Shown one piece after another: positions 1 to 7,711 of a stretch of 64,000 bases of DNA. Origin of the DNA: CAYYMH01 sp964472785 (GTDB taxonomy: Bacteria; Zhuqueibacterota; Zhuqueibacteria; Thermofontimicrobiales; Thermofontimicrobiaceae); the NCBI GenBank assembly GCA_964472785.1, contig CAYYMH010000017.1:18650-82649 (forward strand), in the 5' to 3' direction. The notes beneath the pieces are model-generated. The model did not search any database. It was not told the DNA's origin and saw only the letters and a list, made by a program, of their open reading frames with translations. A program made the translations under genes and the position numbers. Position 1 is the first letter of the stretch. The number at the start of each line of letters is the position of its first letter.

Positions 1-1135
1 GTTCAAAATATTCACCGATATTCAAATCAGCTATTAAATTCCGGCACTTTTTGACATAATCCGGTGCGACCTCCAGTGAACCGTAAACCACAAATTTCAC
101 ATTAGGAATTTCATTCCGGACATAGTCACACGATCGAATCATGGTTTCGATGTCCTTTAGCGGTATCAAATGGGCGGCAGCTACAACAGTCGGTTTGTCC
201 CGTGATTTTTTCGGTTTTCGTTTTGGCATAAAAATACCGGGATCGATTCCATTATATATTGTCTTAATTTTATTTGCCCGCGCTCCAAATCTCTTTTCCC
301 AATCGATATTAAAATTTGCCACTGGAGAAACCTGGTCAGCAAAGGTATAACATAATTTGCTCACCAGAATGGATAAATTCATAAGAAATTTTTTGGCAAA
401 AAAAGAAAAATCAGCGCTGGAAATAGCAATATATCGTTCACGAACAAACACTCCATGATCTGTTACAATCATCGGGGTTCCATACTCTAATTTTGAAATA
501 ATGCTGGCTAATCCGCTAAAACCGGCTATTGTGGCGTGCGTTACATCAGTTTCCGGAATCGGCGCATGAATTCCCATCAGATAAAAATATAACCAGCGCA
601 TCGTTGTTGTGATGTCAAAAATCGATGGTGTATCTTCGGCTTCCTTTCTCTGAAAATATGTTTGCACCTGATCTTTAAAGGTTTCCCAGACAACCTTTGA
701 CCGAAATGTTTCTTTGTAATCGTAAATCATAAAATAACGGTACATCTGATGGAACACATCAGCCAACAGCACAAATTGGTAATCCGGTGACAAAATCTGC
801 TGTATCAATCTTTGAAATAGCGGGAGGAATTTCTCGCTGACGATATCCTCGGTCGTTTGTTTTCGTCTTAAATAGATATCTGAAAACGGAATATCCGGTA
901 AAATATACTCCGATGGTTCAATCATTCCCCATAATGGTATTTGTTGAATTTGGCGGACATTTTTAGGCACTGAGTATTTAAGTTTAAAACTCGGAGAGCC
1001 AGTTATGGCATAAAGATAAAAATCCACCTGTGACAACTCACTGGCCAAAATATCGCACCAGGTGCTTACCCCGCCACCTGCATACGGATATGTCCCCTCG
1101 GTCTCCATCAACACTGAGATGCGATTTTCATTCAT
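1..1135 (-). CDS. PelF-like glycosyltransferase, 3' end cut by window
   Basis: The frame opens with ATG at 1135 and stays open to base 1, giving 378 visible codons. The N-terminus carries EGTYPYAGGGVSTW (about residues 13-26), the hallmark of the PelF/DUF3492 type of GT4 glycosyltransferase. The same motif opens the gene at 2071-3303, so the two are paralogues. Near the cut end, a nucleotide-sugar-binding GT-B half begins (IYNGIDP, then HLIPLKDIETMI). By family, PelF-type enzymes use UDP-sugars to build an extracellular polysaccharide. The start lies 3 bp after the epimerase stop, so the genes are co-transcribed. The exact sugar is unknown, and the acceptor-side catalytic EX7E region lies outside the window. 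Confidence 0.85.
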   Translation of the reverse strand, partial: MNENRISVLMETEGTYPYAGGGVSTWCDILASELSQVDFYLYAITGSPSFKLKYSVPKNVRQIQQIPLWGMIEPSEYILPDIPFSDIYLRRKQTTEDIVSEKFLPLFQRLIQQILSPDYQFVLLADVFHQMYRYFMIYDYKETFRSKVVWETFKDQVQTYFQRKEAEDTPSIFDITTTMRWLYFYLMGIHAPIPETDVTHATIAGFSGLASIISKLEYGTPMIVTDHGVFVRERYIAISSADFSFFAKKFLMNLSILVSKLCYTFADQVSPVANFNIDWEKRFGARANKIKTIYNGIDPGIFMPKRKPKKSRDKPTVVAAAHLIPLKDIETMIRSCDYVRNEIPNVKFVVYGSLEVAPDYVKKCRNLIADLNIGEYFE

Positions 1136-1138
1136 AAA

Positions 1139-2053
1139 TCACCTGCTGAAATATTCAATCGTTGCTTTAAGTCCCTCATCAAGATCAAAATCCGGTGTTA
1201 CACCGATAGCTTTTAATTTCCCAATATCTGCCTGAGAATGCTTTACATCGCCGGGTCTTTCCTGATCATATAGGATTTTCGATTTGGAACCGGTTAATTT
1301 TATTATTTTTTTTGCCAGATCATTTACAGTAATCCGCCCGCCCTGCGCCACATTAAACACGCCTGCAGCATCTGTATTTTGCGCAAGAGCAACGTTTGCT
1401 TTTACAACATCTTTCACAAACACGAAATCCCGTGTTTGTTCACCGTCACCGTAAATCGTAATGTCCTTATTTTGCAGTGCCCGGTCGATGAAGATCGGCA
1501 CTGCTGCCGCATATTGAGAGCTCGGATCCTGCCGCGGACCAAACACATTAAAATAGCGCAAACTTACAGTCGGAACGTTAAAAGCCTCATGATACATTTT
1601 GAAATAGTATTCGCCATCCAATTTAGTGATCGCATACGGACTTTTGGGTTCCGGCAGCATAGTCTCCTGTTTGGGAACTTCCGGGTTATCACCGTAAATG
1701 GCTGCAGAGGAAGAGAGCACCATTTTCTTGACACCATTTTCACGAGCTGCGTCCAACAAATTCAATGTACCTCTGACGTTTATACTCAATGTCGTCGCGG
1801 GTTCAGACATGGACTCGGGTACACTGACTAATGCCGCAAGATGAAAAATATAATCCACATTCTTTGTTACCCGCTTCACTAATGTTTCATTCGTCACACT
1901 TCCCTGGACAAATTTTACATCGAAATCCTGAATATTCCTTTTATATCCACTGCGAAGATTATCCAGCACAACCACATCATCTGTCTCGTGAAAGTGTTCG
2001 ACAATATGACTGCCAATAAATCCGGCGCCACCGGTTACTAATATTTTTGCCAT
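1139..2053 (-). CDS. NAD-dependent sugar-nucleotide epimerase (SDR, GalE/WbpP-like)
   Basis: This 304-residue extended short-chain dehydrogenase has the NAD-binding GGAGFIG at 8-14, a catalytic serine cluster SSS at 114-116 and YxxxK as Y140/K144. The length and SLRYFNVFGPRQ segment fit UDP-glucose/UDP-N-acetylglucosamine 4-epimerases. In this setting it probably makes the UDP-sugar polymerised by the two flanking PelF-like glycosyltransferases. It starts 17 bp after the upstream glycosyltransferase and its stop is 3 bp before the next one, so all three look like one operon. Whether it acts on Glc/Gal or GlcNAc/GalNAc cannot be told by eye. A dehydratase or decarboxylase of the same fold is less likely. 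Confidence 0.85.
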   Translation of the reverse strand: MAKILVTGGAGFIGSHIVEHFHETDDVVVLDNLRSGYKRNIQDFDVKFVQGSVTNETLVKRVTKNVDYIFHLAALVSVPESMSEPATTLSINVRGTLNLLDAARENGVKKMVLSSSAAIYGDNPEVPKQETMLPEPKSPYAITKLDGEYYFKMYHEAFNVPTVSLRYFNVFGPRQDPSSQYAAAVPIFIDRALQNKDITIYGDGEQTRDFVFVKDVVKANVALAQNTDAAGVFNVAQGGRITVNDLAKKIIKLTGSKSKILYDQERPGDVKHSQADIGKLKAIGVTPDFDLDEGLKATIEYFSR

Positions 2054-2070
2054 TTCAACTGCTCCTTTTA

Positions 2071-3303
2071 TTAAATATAATTTGCAACCTGAATCATGCT
2101 CTGTTCCGGTAATGTGCTTAATTCGTAATAAATTGAGCGATATTTTTCAACCATATCTTCCAATCGATAATATTTTTCAATGCGCTTCCTTCCGACCTGC
2201 CCAAACTTCTGCGCAAGCGATTGCTCTTTTAAAATCTGGATCATGGCAGCCGCGATTCCGGCAACATCCCCAACACGACAGAGCAAACCAGCCTGACCCA
2301 GACCATCATCTGCTCCGTTTATTAGCTCTTCACATCCGCCCACTTTCGTTGCAACAACAGGAATCTCAACTGCCATGGCTTCCAGTAATGAAAACGGCAG
2401 TCCCTCACTTACGCTCGTTAAGACCACGAGATCGAGGTTCTTATAATAATTCTTAACATCAATATTTCCTGTAAAAAATAAATTTTCCAGTCCCAATTTT
2501 TCAGCTAACTTTTGGCATCTTAAATAATAATCCGGATTTTGATCAATGGGACCAATAACGTAAAATCGTGCCAAAGGCAATTCTTTGCTTACAATTTCAC
2601 AAGCGCGAATAAAGCTTTCCACGTCCTTGATCGGTGTTACCCTGCCAATTAATCCGATAGCAGGCGCTTGTGTTCGCTGGCCATGAGCTATTTTCGACAG
2701 ACCAACCAATGGCACACCATTCGGAATGACGCGACATTTTTTTGCTTCCCTGGAAATTGACATTTCGATCACTCGATTTTTCTCACATACTGTAGTTATC
2801 ACATCTGCATCAGTATAAGCCTGTTTCGCTATATGTTTAAAAAATTGTAGCCATGTAAACCAATTATTGCCAATGCACATTGCTCTTCGTTTCATTTTCA
2901 TTACTTTAAATCCACACTCGATCTCATCCGCCCCAAGTTCAATCTCATGCCAGTAGATACCGTGTTCGGTTAACAACAATGGAATATCACGTTGTCTCTT
3001 AAGCTCTGTGCCAATCCACCCGGCAAATCCTGTTGATAAAGAGTGATACAAATCAGCCTCAGGAATAACGCTTAAAATATCATGGAATTCACTATGATGT
3101 TTATTTGTTAAAACCGGCAATCGAATGATCCGCCTTACATTTTTTGGTACGCGGTAGTTGTTGTCCTCCGGTTTTTTCCCCGAGTAAAGATGAACGATTG
3201 AGAATTCGATGTCCTGCATTTCGGAAATCAGATGATGAACCCATGTTGAAACACCTCCCACAATATACGGGTACGTACCCTCTAAAATCATACTCACATG
3301 CAT
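2071..3303 (-). CDS. PelF-like GT4 glycosyltransferase
   Basis: This 410-residue GT-B enzyme carries EGTYPYIVGGVSTW at residues 8-21, the PelF/DUF3492 N-terminal signature. Its C-terminal half has the GT4 EX7E donor-site motif in EGLPFSLLE, followed by AMAVEIPVVATKVGG. PelF uses UDP-sugars for exopolysaccharide synthesis, and by analogy this enzyme acts on the cytoplasmic face. No signal peptide or membrane helix is visible. A GGGGG ribosome-binding site lies before ATG 3303. The start is 2 bp after the RsbW-like gene stop, so translation is probably coupled. It is a paralogue of the truncated gene at 1-1135. Substrate and polymer are unknown. Confidence 0.85.
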   Translation of the reverse strand: MHVSMILEGTYPYIVGGVSTWVHHLISEMQDIEFSIVHLYSGKKPEDNNYRVPKNVRRIIRLPVLTNKHHSEFHDILSVIPEADLYHSLSTGFAGWIGTELKRQRDIPLLLTEHGIYWHEIELGADEIECGFKVMKMKRRAMCIGNNWFTWLQFFKHIAKQAYTDADVITTVCEKNRVIEMSISREAKKCRVIPNGVPLVGLSKIAHGQRTQAPAIGLIGRVTPIKDVESFIRACEIVSKELPLARFYVIGPIDQNPDYYLRCQKLAEKLGLENLFFTGNIDVKNYYKNLDLVVLTSVSEGLPFSLLEAMAVEIPVVATKVGGCEELINGADDGLGQAGLLCRVGDVAGIAAAMIQILKEQSLAQKFGQVGRKRIEKYYRLEDMVEKYRSIYYELSTLPEQSMIQVANYI

Positions 3304-3305
3304 CG

Positions 3306-3716
3306 TTATTTCCCCCTACCTTTCCGTAATACGGTTTTCGTCCCGATTTTCATCGAAAAATATTGCACATCATCCAGCAAATTTCGCATCAAATATACAC
3401 CGTAACCACCTTCCGATGCCTTTTCAAGATCAGGACCGGGTATCGTGCGGACGTCGAATCTTTTTCCAAAATCCCTCAGTGTGATTTCAATCTGCTTAGC
3501 CTCAACGTTCACGGTGACCGCAACCGGCTTAATCATTTCCGAATCGTAAGCATGTCGAAAAATATTGGAAAGTGCTTCTGTCAACGCAACTTTGAAATCA
3601 TTAATTTCGGAATTGGAAACCTGACATTTTTTCAATTCGGTTATGACCCAGTTTCGAATTTCCGGTATTTTATCCAACTCTCCGTCAAACTTTCGTCGTT
3701 TGGACTTTTTGTTCAT
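3306..3716 (-). CDS. RsbW-like anti-sigma factor / HATPase_c_2 serine kinase
   Basis: This 136-residue single-domain GHKL ATPase has an N-box ExxxNxxxH (E47, N51, H55), a G1 box DFG at 82-84 and a G2 GGYG at 103-106. These match RsbW/SpoIIAB-type kinases, which bind a sigma factor or phosphorylate a STAS anti-anti-sigma protein. No partner STAS or sigma gene is visible, although the upstream 613 bp were not fully explained. It is the first gene of the polysaccharide operon and ends 2 bp before a PelF-like glycosyltransferase. This suggests a switch that controls polysaccharide synthesis at the protein level, but that is inference. RsbW homologues can also sit inside larger phosphatase cascades. 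Confidence 0.8.
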   Translation of the reverse strand: MNKKSKRRKFDGELDKIPEIRNWVITELKKCQVSNSEINDFKVALTEALSNIFRHAYDSEMIKPVAVTVNVEAKQIEITLRDFGKRFDVRTIPGPDLEKASEGGYGVYLMRNLLDDVQYFSMKIGTKTVLRKGRGK

Positions 3717-4329
3717 AAAAATAATCTCGTTATGATCTTACTTTTACAAAAAATGCAGCATAAATAAACAAAATCGATAAAATAGTGCTCTCCTCTCACG
3801 ATATCACACATTAGATTCTGTAAAAGGCAAACTCTATTCCACAAAAAAACTTTGTGTTATATTAAAGATTTTTATTTACAATAAACTAATAAATCAATTT
3901 ATCTTACTGTTTTTATTGCTATTATAATTTTTAGTTCAGACATATTGATTATCAAAAATCTGGACAAAATATTTAAAGAATTTAAATAGAGGCTATTTCA
4001 TTTCAAAATGAAATCGTGACTCTTTCATTAGCAATAGGAAATTTGGTAAGCATCAACAACCAAAATCACTTTCCATCTTTCTGTTTTTAATAAGTCAACT
4101 TTTCACCACCATCAATGTGGATATTGCTTTTTTCGAACAAAGGATGAAACTGTGCAAAAAACACCTGTTCTCTTTTTTTAGCCAGCGCACTTTGCTCCAT
4201 TTTCAGAGTGCAAAAGGATACTAATCTTTTTCTTAAATCGATAACATTCAAAGAATTAAATACAAACGATTTGTTTTGGCATCAAATTTGAGTTAATCAA
4301 AAAGCATATCAATTCGCAAGGAGGTTAAC
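3717..4329. other. 613-bp AT-rich intergenic region
   Basis: This is the space between the divergent RsbW-like gene (minus) and the metallo-beta-lactamase-fold gene (plus). It must hold both promoters. I see no open reading frame with a ribosome-binding site, no RNA gene and no terminator. The only clear structure is a short palindrome at 3995-4014 (separate entry). No TTGACA-N17-TATATT promoter of the kind found elsewhere in the window is obvious here. Confidence 0.5.
3995..4014. promoter_or_regulatory. 9-bp palindrome, possible operator
   Basis: ATTTCATTT at 3995-4003 and AAATGAAAT at 4006-4014 form a perfect inverted repeat with a 2-base centre. The loop is too small for an RNA hairpin, so a dimeric repressor site is more plausible. 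It sits in the divergent promoter region, about 280 bp from the RsbW-like start and 315 bp from the plus-strand gene. The sequence is AT-rich, so chance is possible. Confidence 0.25.
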
Positions 4330-5130
4330 ATGGTCAATTCAATCCTTTTGAACTTACTTCTCCTGACATCACCAAAAATTTCGGAGGGCGCCAAAATGTT
4401 AGATTCAAAAAGCGTAAAATTAACCATTGTTTTTGACAACATTGGTTACTTACCAGATATGGAAACGGAATGGGGATTCGCCTGCGTAATCGAGACTGAT
4501 CAGGATACTATCCTGTTTGATACTGGCAATAATGGTTCGATTTTGCTCAAAAATATGAACAAGCTCAATATTGAGCCCAAATCCATTCAAACCATAATCA
4601 TTTCCCACGAGCATTTGGATCACGTGGGAGGGCTTTCCCAATTTCTTGAAGTCAATCCGAATGTCAAAGTGTATTTACCGTCTTCCTCATTTCAAAAGAT
4701 AGGACCTGATGTGCGAAAAGCCGGAGCAACTCCAATCAAAGTGGATTCATTTCAACAGATTGCCGATAATATTTTATCATTGGGAGAAATGGGGACTTCG
4801 ATTTCGGAACAATCCATCGCGATTCGGACAGAAGCTGGCTTGATTATCATGACCGGCTGCGCCCATCCGGGTATTGTTAATGTCGTGAAACAGGCACGTA
4901 AATTTTTTCAAAAAGAATCTCTATATCTGGTTTTGGGCGGTTTCCATTTGAAAAACCACTCCGAAGAAGAACTTAATCTGATCGTTCAAACGCTAAAGGA
5001 AATAGGTGTTGAATATGTGGCTCCGAGTCACTGTACAGGCGAAAAAGCAATTGAGATCTTTGAGCAGGGTTTTGGTAACAACTTTATTCGTTCCGGAGTT
5101 GGAAAATTTTTTGAAATAATGAAAAAATAG
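4330..5130 (+). CDS. Metallo-beta-lactamase-fold hydrolase, COG1237 / MptD-like family
   Basis: This 266-residue MBL-fold protein has HEHLDH (H93, H95, D97, H98) for two metal ions. It also has the later family motifs GCAHPGIVN, GGFHL and SHCTG. These mark the COG1237 group, typed by the archaeal ribofuranosylaminobenzene 5'-phosphate synthase subunit homologues. The bacterial substrate is unknown. Two in-frame ATG codons each have a strong ribosome-binding site: AAGGAGG at 4318-4324 before ATG 4330, and GGAGGG at 4383-4388 before ATG 4396. The second start removes 22 residues, a short hydrophobic stretch, and matches the family start better. It is a single gene, apparently monocistronic, with no homologous neighbour. 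Confidence 0.8.
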   Translation: MVNSILLNLLLLTSPKISEGAKMLDSKSVKLTIVFDNIGYLPDMETEWGFACVIETDQDTILFDTGNNGSILLKNMNKLNIEPKSIQTIIISHEHLDHVGGLSQFLEVNPNVKVYLPSSSFQKIGPDVRKAGATPIKVDSFQQIADNILSLGEMGTSISEQSIAIRTEAGLIIMTGCAHPGIVNVVKQARKFFQKESLYLVLGGFHLKNHSEEELNLIVQTLKEIGVEYVAPSHCTGEKAIEIFEQGFGNNFIRSGVGKFFEIMKK

Positions 5131-5254
5131 AATTTAGCGCTCACTCAAAAATATCATACTTTTCTTCGGAACTATTGGTTAAAATAAGAGTATCAGAAAA
5201 AATTACTTTTTCTCTCCGAATAATGTATCGAATTTAAAACGAGGTTATTTACAG

Positions 5255-6070
5255 ATGTTGCCCGTATTATTCAAGATCGGTGGTTTTGAAATTCGGACTT
5301 ATGGTTTATCTTTGGCTATCAGTGTTCTGTTGGGTGTCTGGATATCCATGAGACGCGCCCGAAGATATGATGTCAGACCCGAAGTCATCATGGATTTTGC
5401 TGTGATTGTAATGATCGCTTCAATTGTGGGGAGCCGGCTCTGGTACGTCGTTTACCATCTCGATGAATTCCGTGGTCAATGGTTAAATATCATCAATCCT
5501 TTTCAAAATGGAACGGTTGGTATTGCCGGACTGTCTATGGTCGGGGGTATTGTTTTAGCAATTATTTCGTCCGTAGCTTACGCAAAAATAAAAAAGATCC
5601 ATTTTTTATCGCTGGCGGATATCATTGCTCCTGTTTTTTTGCTTGGCGCCGGAATAGTTCGGCTTGGCGGGTGCTATTTGAACGGCTGCTGTTTTGGAAG
5701 TCCCACAGAATCACCTCTCGGCGTGGTGTTTCCGCCGGAAGGTGTGGCTGCTGCGTATTTTCCGGGTACGCAGATCTGGCCCGCGCAACTGTTCGCAGCA
5801 GCTTTTGGCTTTATCGGATTCGGTCTGGTATTATGGCTTGATTCTACCCAAAGGTTCAGAGGATTTACGTTTTGGCTGGTATTTTTTTACTATTCAGTGA
5901 GCCGCTTTATCGTGGATCAATTTCGCTTTTATGAAACGCCTCAGGTGCTTGCCAGTTTAGGTCCGATTACCTTTAATGCCAATCATCTCTTATTGTTGGG
6001 GTTGTTTGCTGTGAGTGGTTACTTTTTGATTCGAGGATGGATGAACCAGCGAAAGTCCTTAATTGATTAA
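5255..6070 (+). CDS. lgt: Prolipoprotein diacylglyceryl transferase (Lgt-family)
   Basis: This 271-residue multispanning membrane protein transfers diacylglycerol from phosphatidylglycerol to the lipobox cysteine of prelipoproteins. The Lgt core is visible as R136-LGGCYLNG-CCFG, with a late arginine in YSVSRFIVDQFR. The loop that in E. coli reads SFHGGL (essential His103) is here SMVGGI, so that histidine is absent. The E. coli Asn146 position is Gly139. The RLGxxLNGCCFG version is common in non-proteobacterial Lgt relatives, so activity is likely but not certain. ATG 5255 follows a GAGG about 10 bases upstream. The window encodes at least four lipobox proteins that need such an enzyme. A shared terminator follows at 6160-6208. 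Confidence 0.8.
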   Translation: MLPVLFKIGGFEIRTYGLSLAISVLLGVWISMRRARRYDVRPEVIMDFAVIVMIASIVGSRLWYVVYHLDEFRGQWLNIINPFQNGTVGIAGLSMVGGIVLAIISSVAYAKIKKIHFLSLADIIAPVFLLGAGIVRLGGCYLNGCCFGSPTESPLGVVFPPEGVAAAYFPGTQIWPAQLFAAAFGFIGFGLVLWLDSTQRFRGFTFWLVFFYYSVSRFIVDQFRFYETPQVLASLGPITFNANHLLLLGLFAVSGYFLIRGWMNQRKSLID

Positions 6071-6159
6071 GTAAATGAATGGCATTGTTATTCAAACCCA
6101 ATTTTTGAAACTGATAAATTCACTTCTTCATTAAACAATACTTTGATTTCAGAAATAAT

Positions 6160-6208
6160 AAAAAGCCCACTGTTTCGCTTAATTGGCAGTGAACAGCGGG
6201 CTTTTAAT
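6160..6208. terminator. Bidirectional intrinsic terminator between lgt and the parvulin gene
   Basis: AAAAGCCC at 6161-6168 pairs with GGGCTTTT at 6198-6205. After one A/C mismatch the stem continues with CTGTT/AACAG around a 17-base loop. The flanking A-run and T-run give a U-tract in both directions. It sits between convergent genes, which fits shared use. Confidence 0.8.
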
Positions 6209-6224
6209 TTTACAAATCTTAAAA

Positions 6225-6767
6225 TTATTCAATCCGCTTAAAGATATGATAACCCATTTCTGTTTTTATAATATCACTGATCTCGCCTACTTTTAATGAA
6301 CTGAGCTCACGATCAAGTTCCGGCATTAAGTCTCCCTTGCTCACCAATCCAAGATCGCCCCCCTTTTCAGCATTCGGGCCTTTTGATCGGCTACGCGCCA
6401 ATTCTTTGAAATCTGCTCCTTCGTCCAATAATTTTTTAACTTCATTGGCTTCATCTTCTGTTGCAACCAAAATGTGAAGCGCTCTGAGATTGAAACCGTC
6501 AATGTTAAACCGCGAATCTGTCAATGATTTTTTCCAAATATAACCGACCATTTGAACAGCAACCCAGTTCCCCTGGTCCTGGATCGCAATCACCTTTGTC
6601 CCCTGTGGTAATTGACAGACAACAGAACCGTTGGGAGATAAACGGAAATTTTCTGCCTCTGGTTTGATATACAGTTCATCACCTCGGTTTATCTTGAGTT
6701 GAGCATGCAAAACGAATACCTGAGTGAAAATTAATCCCATTAACACGATAACCATTAGTCGTTTCAT
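6225..6767 (-). CDS. Exported parvulin-type peptidyl-prolyl isomerase with SH3-like domain
   Basis: This 180-residue protein has an N-terminal signal peptide (hydrophobic to about residue 22, ending LHAQ). An SH3-like segment follows at about 30-80, including KVIAIQDQGNWVAVQ. A PpiC rotamase domain spans about 92-180 with ALHILVATEDEA, GGDLGLV and the terminal MGYHIFKRIE. Parvulins catalyse cis-trans isomerisation of X-Pro bonds and help fold periplasmic and outer-membrane proteins. It is shorter than SurA or PrsA and lacks their chaperone domains. Its start overlaps the PfkB stop by 4 bp (ATGA), so it is the last gene of the M24-ftcD-pfkB operon. Confidence 0.8.
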   Translation of the reverse strand: MKRLMVIVLMGLIFTQVFVLHAQLKINRGDELYIKPEAENFRLSPNGSVVCQLPQGTKVIAIQDQGNWVAVQMVGYIWKKSLTDSRFNIDGFNLRALHILVATEDEANEVKKLLDEGADFKELARSRSKGPNAEKGGDLGLVSKGDLMPELDRELSSLKVGEISDIIKTEMGYHIFKRIE

Positions 6768-7696
6768 TTTTCTTTTCCTCCACCTAAAATTTCATTTTTA
6801 TGAAGAAAACTATTTACCATCTCAAAAGTTGGAATTCCTCGCCTGCCGCCAAGTTGTGTACATTTTATCGCAGCAATAGCGCTGGCAAACTTCAAATTCT
6901 CTGTAAGCGACATTTCTTTTATTAAGCCCGCGACAAAGGCGCCATGGAATACATCTCCGGCGCCGGTTGTATCAACCACATCAACATTGAACGCCGGTTG
7001 AAAATAAACACCCGTGCTGTCTCCGCCATAACACCCTTTATCTCCGCAAGTGACCACAGCCGCGGTTGCTCCTAATTCAAGCATTTTTTTGATCGCGTAT
7101 TTATAATCCGCTGTCTGTAAATATTTGTGACAAAAGGATTGTGATACCACCGGATACTCGACGGCAGAAAGAATAGAATCCATCTGATTCCGCGGGCTGC
7201 CTGCATCGATAACTATTTTTGCTTTTTTTGATTTTGCCCATCTTATCAATTCAAACGTGGCTTCAGTATCCCGGCCGTCAATGAGCATAAATTTCAAACT
7301 TCGGATGTGATCCAAAAAAAGCTCTTCCAGAGTCACTGAACGATACTGATTGCCATTCAGGACAATCGATTTTTTACCAGTTTCCTGATCGATCCAGATT
7401 AATGCTCTGTTAGTGGGCATATTTTCAGCGACGATAACTCCTGTTGTATCAACGCCCTGTGCGACAAATTGTTTCAGAACAAATCGTCCGTCAGCATCTT
7501 TGCCGACCTTTCCGATATAACTTGTTTTAAAACCGAGGCGAGCAACAGTAACCATTGCCGTAGCCACCGGTCCTCCGCCCTGATAAGAAAAATCTACTGC
7601 TTCCGTTTTTTCATCCAATTTCGGATACTTTGGAACGACGGACAGATAGTCAGCAGCACAGATACCAAAGCCGAGACAATCAAAATCTTGCTTCAT
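6764..7696 (-). CDS. PfkB-family carbohydrate kinase
   Basis: This 310-residue ribokinase-fold enzyme has the N-terminal GG motif at 40-42 (QGGGPVATA) and the C-terminal signature DTTGAGD at 242-248, with catalytic base D248. PfkB enzymes phosphorylate sugars or nucleosides with ATP; this sequence does not identify the substrate by eye. The motif MPTNRALIWID suggests the ribokinase/sulfofructose-kinase side of the family rather than fructokinase. It lies 15 bp after ftcD and overlaps the parvulin gene by 4 bp. It could phosphorylate a nucleoside or sugar produced by neighbouring metabolism, but the operon gives no firm hint. Confidence 0.8.
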   Translation of the reverse strand: MKQDFDCLGFGICAADYLSVVPKYPKLDEKTEAVDFSYQGGGPVATAMVTVARLGFKTSYIGKVGKDADGRFVLKQFVAQGVDTTGVIVAENMPTNRALIWIDQETGKKSIVLNGNQYRSVTLEELFLDHIRSLKFMLIDGRDTEATFELIRWAKSKKAKIVIDAGSPRNQMDSILSAVEYPVVSQSFCHKYLQTADYKYAIKKMLELGATAAVVTCGDKGCYGGDSTGVYFQPAFNVDVVDTTGAGDVFHGAFVAGLIKEMSLTENLKFASAIAAIKCTQLGGRRGIPTFEMVNSFLHKNEILGGGKEK

Positions 7697-7711
7697 TTAG
7701 TCCAATTATTA

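Noticed and set aside
4277..4291. Possible sigma-54 promoter TGGCAT-N5-TTGA upstream of the MBL-fold gene
   Set aside because: The -12 element ends GA instead of GC, and position 7 of the -24 element is off. One near match in AT-rich DNA is not convincing, even though rpoN is present.
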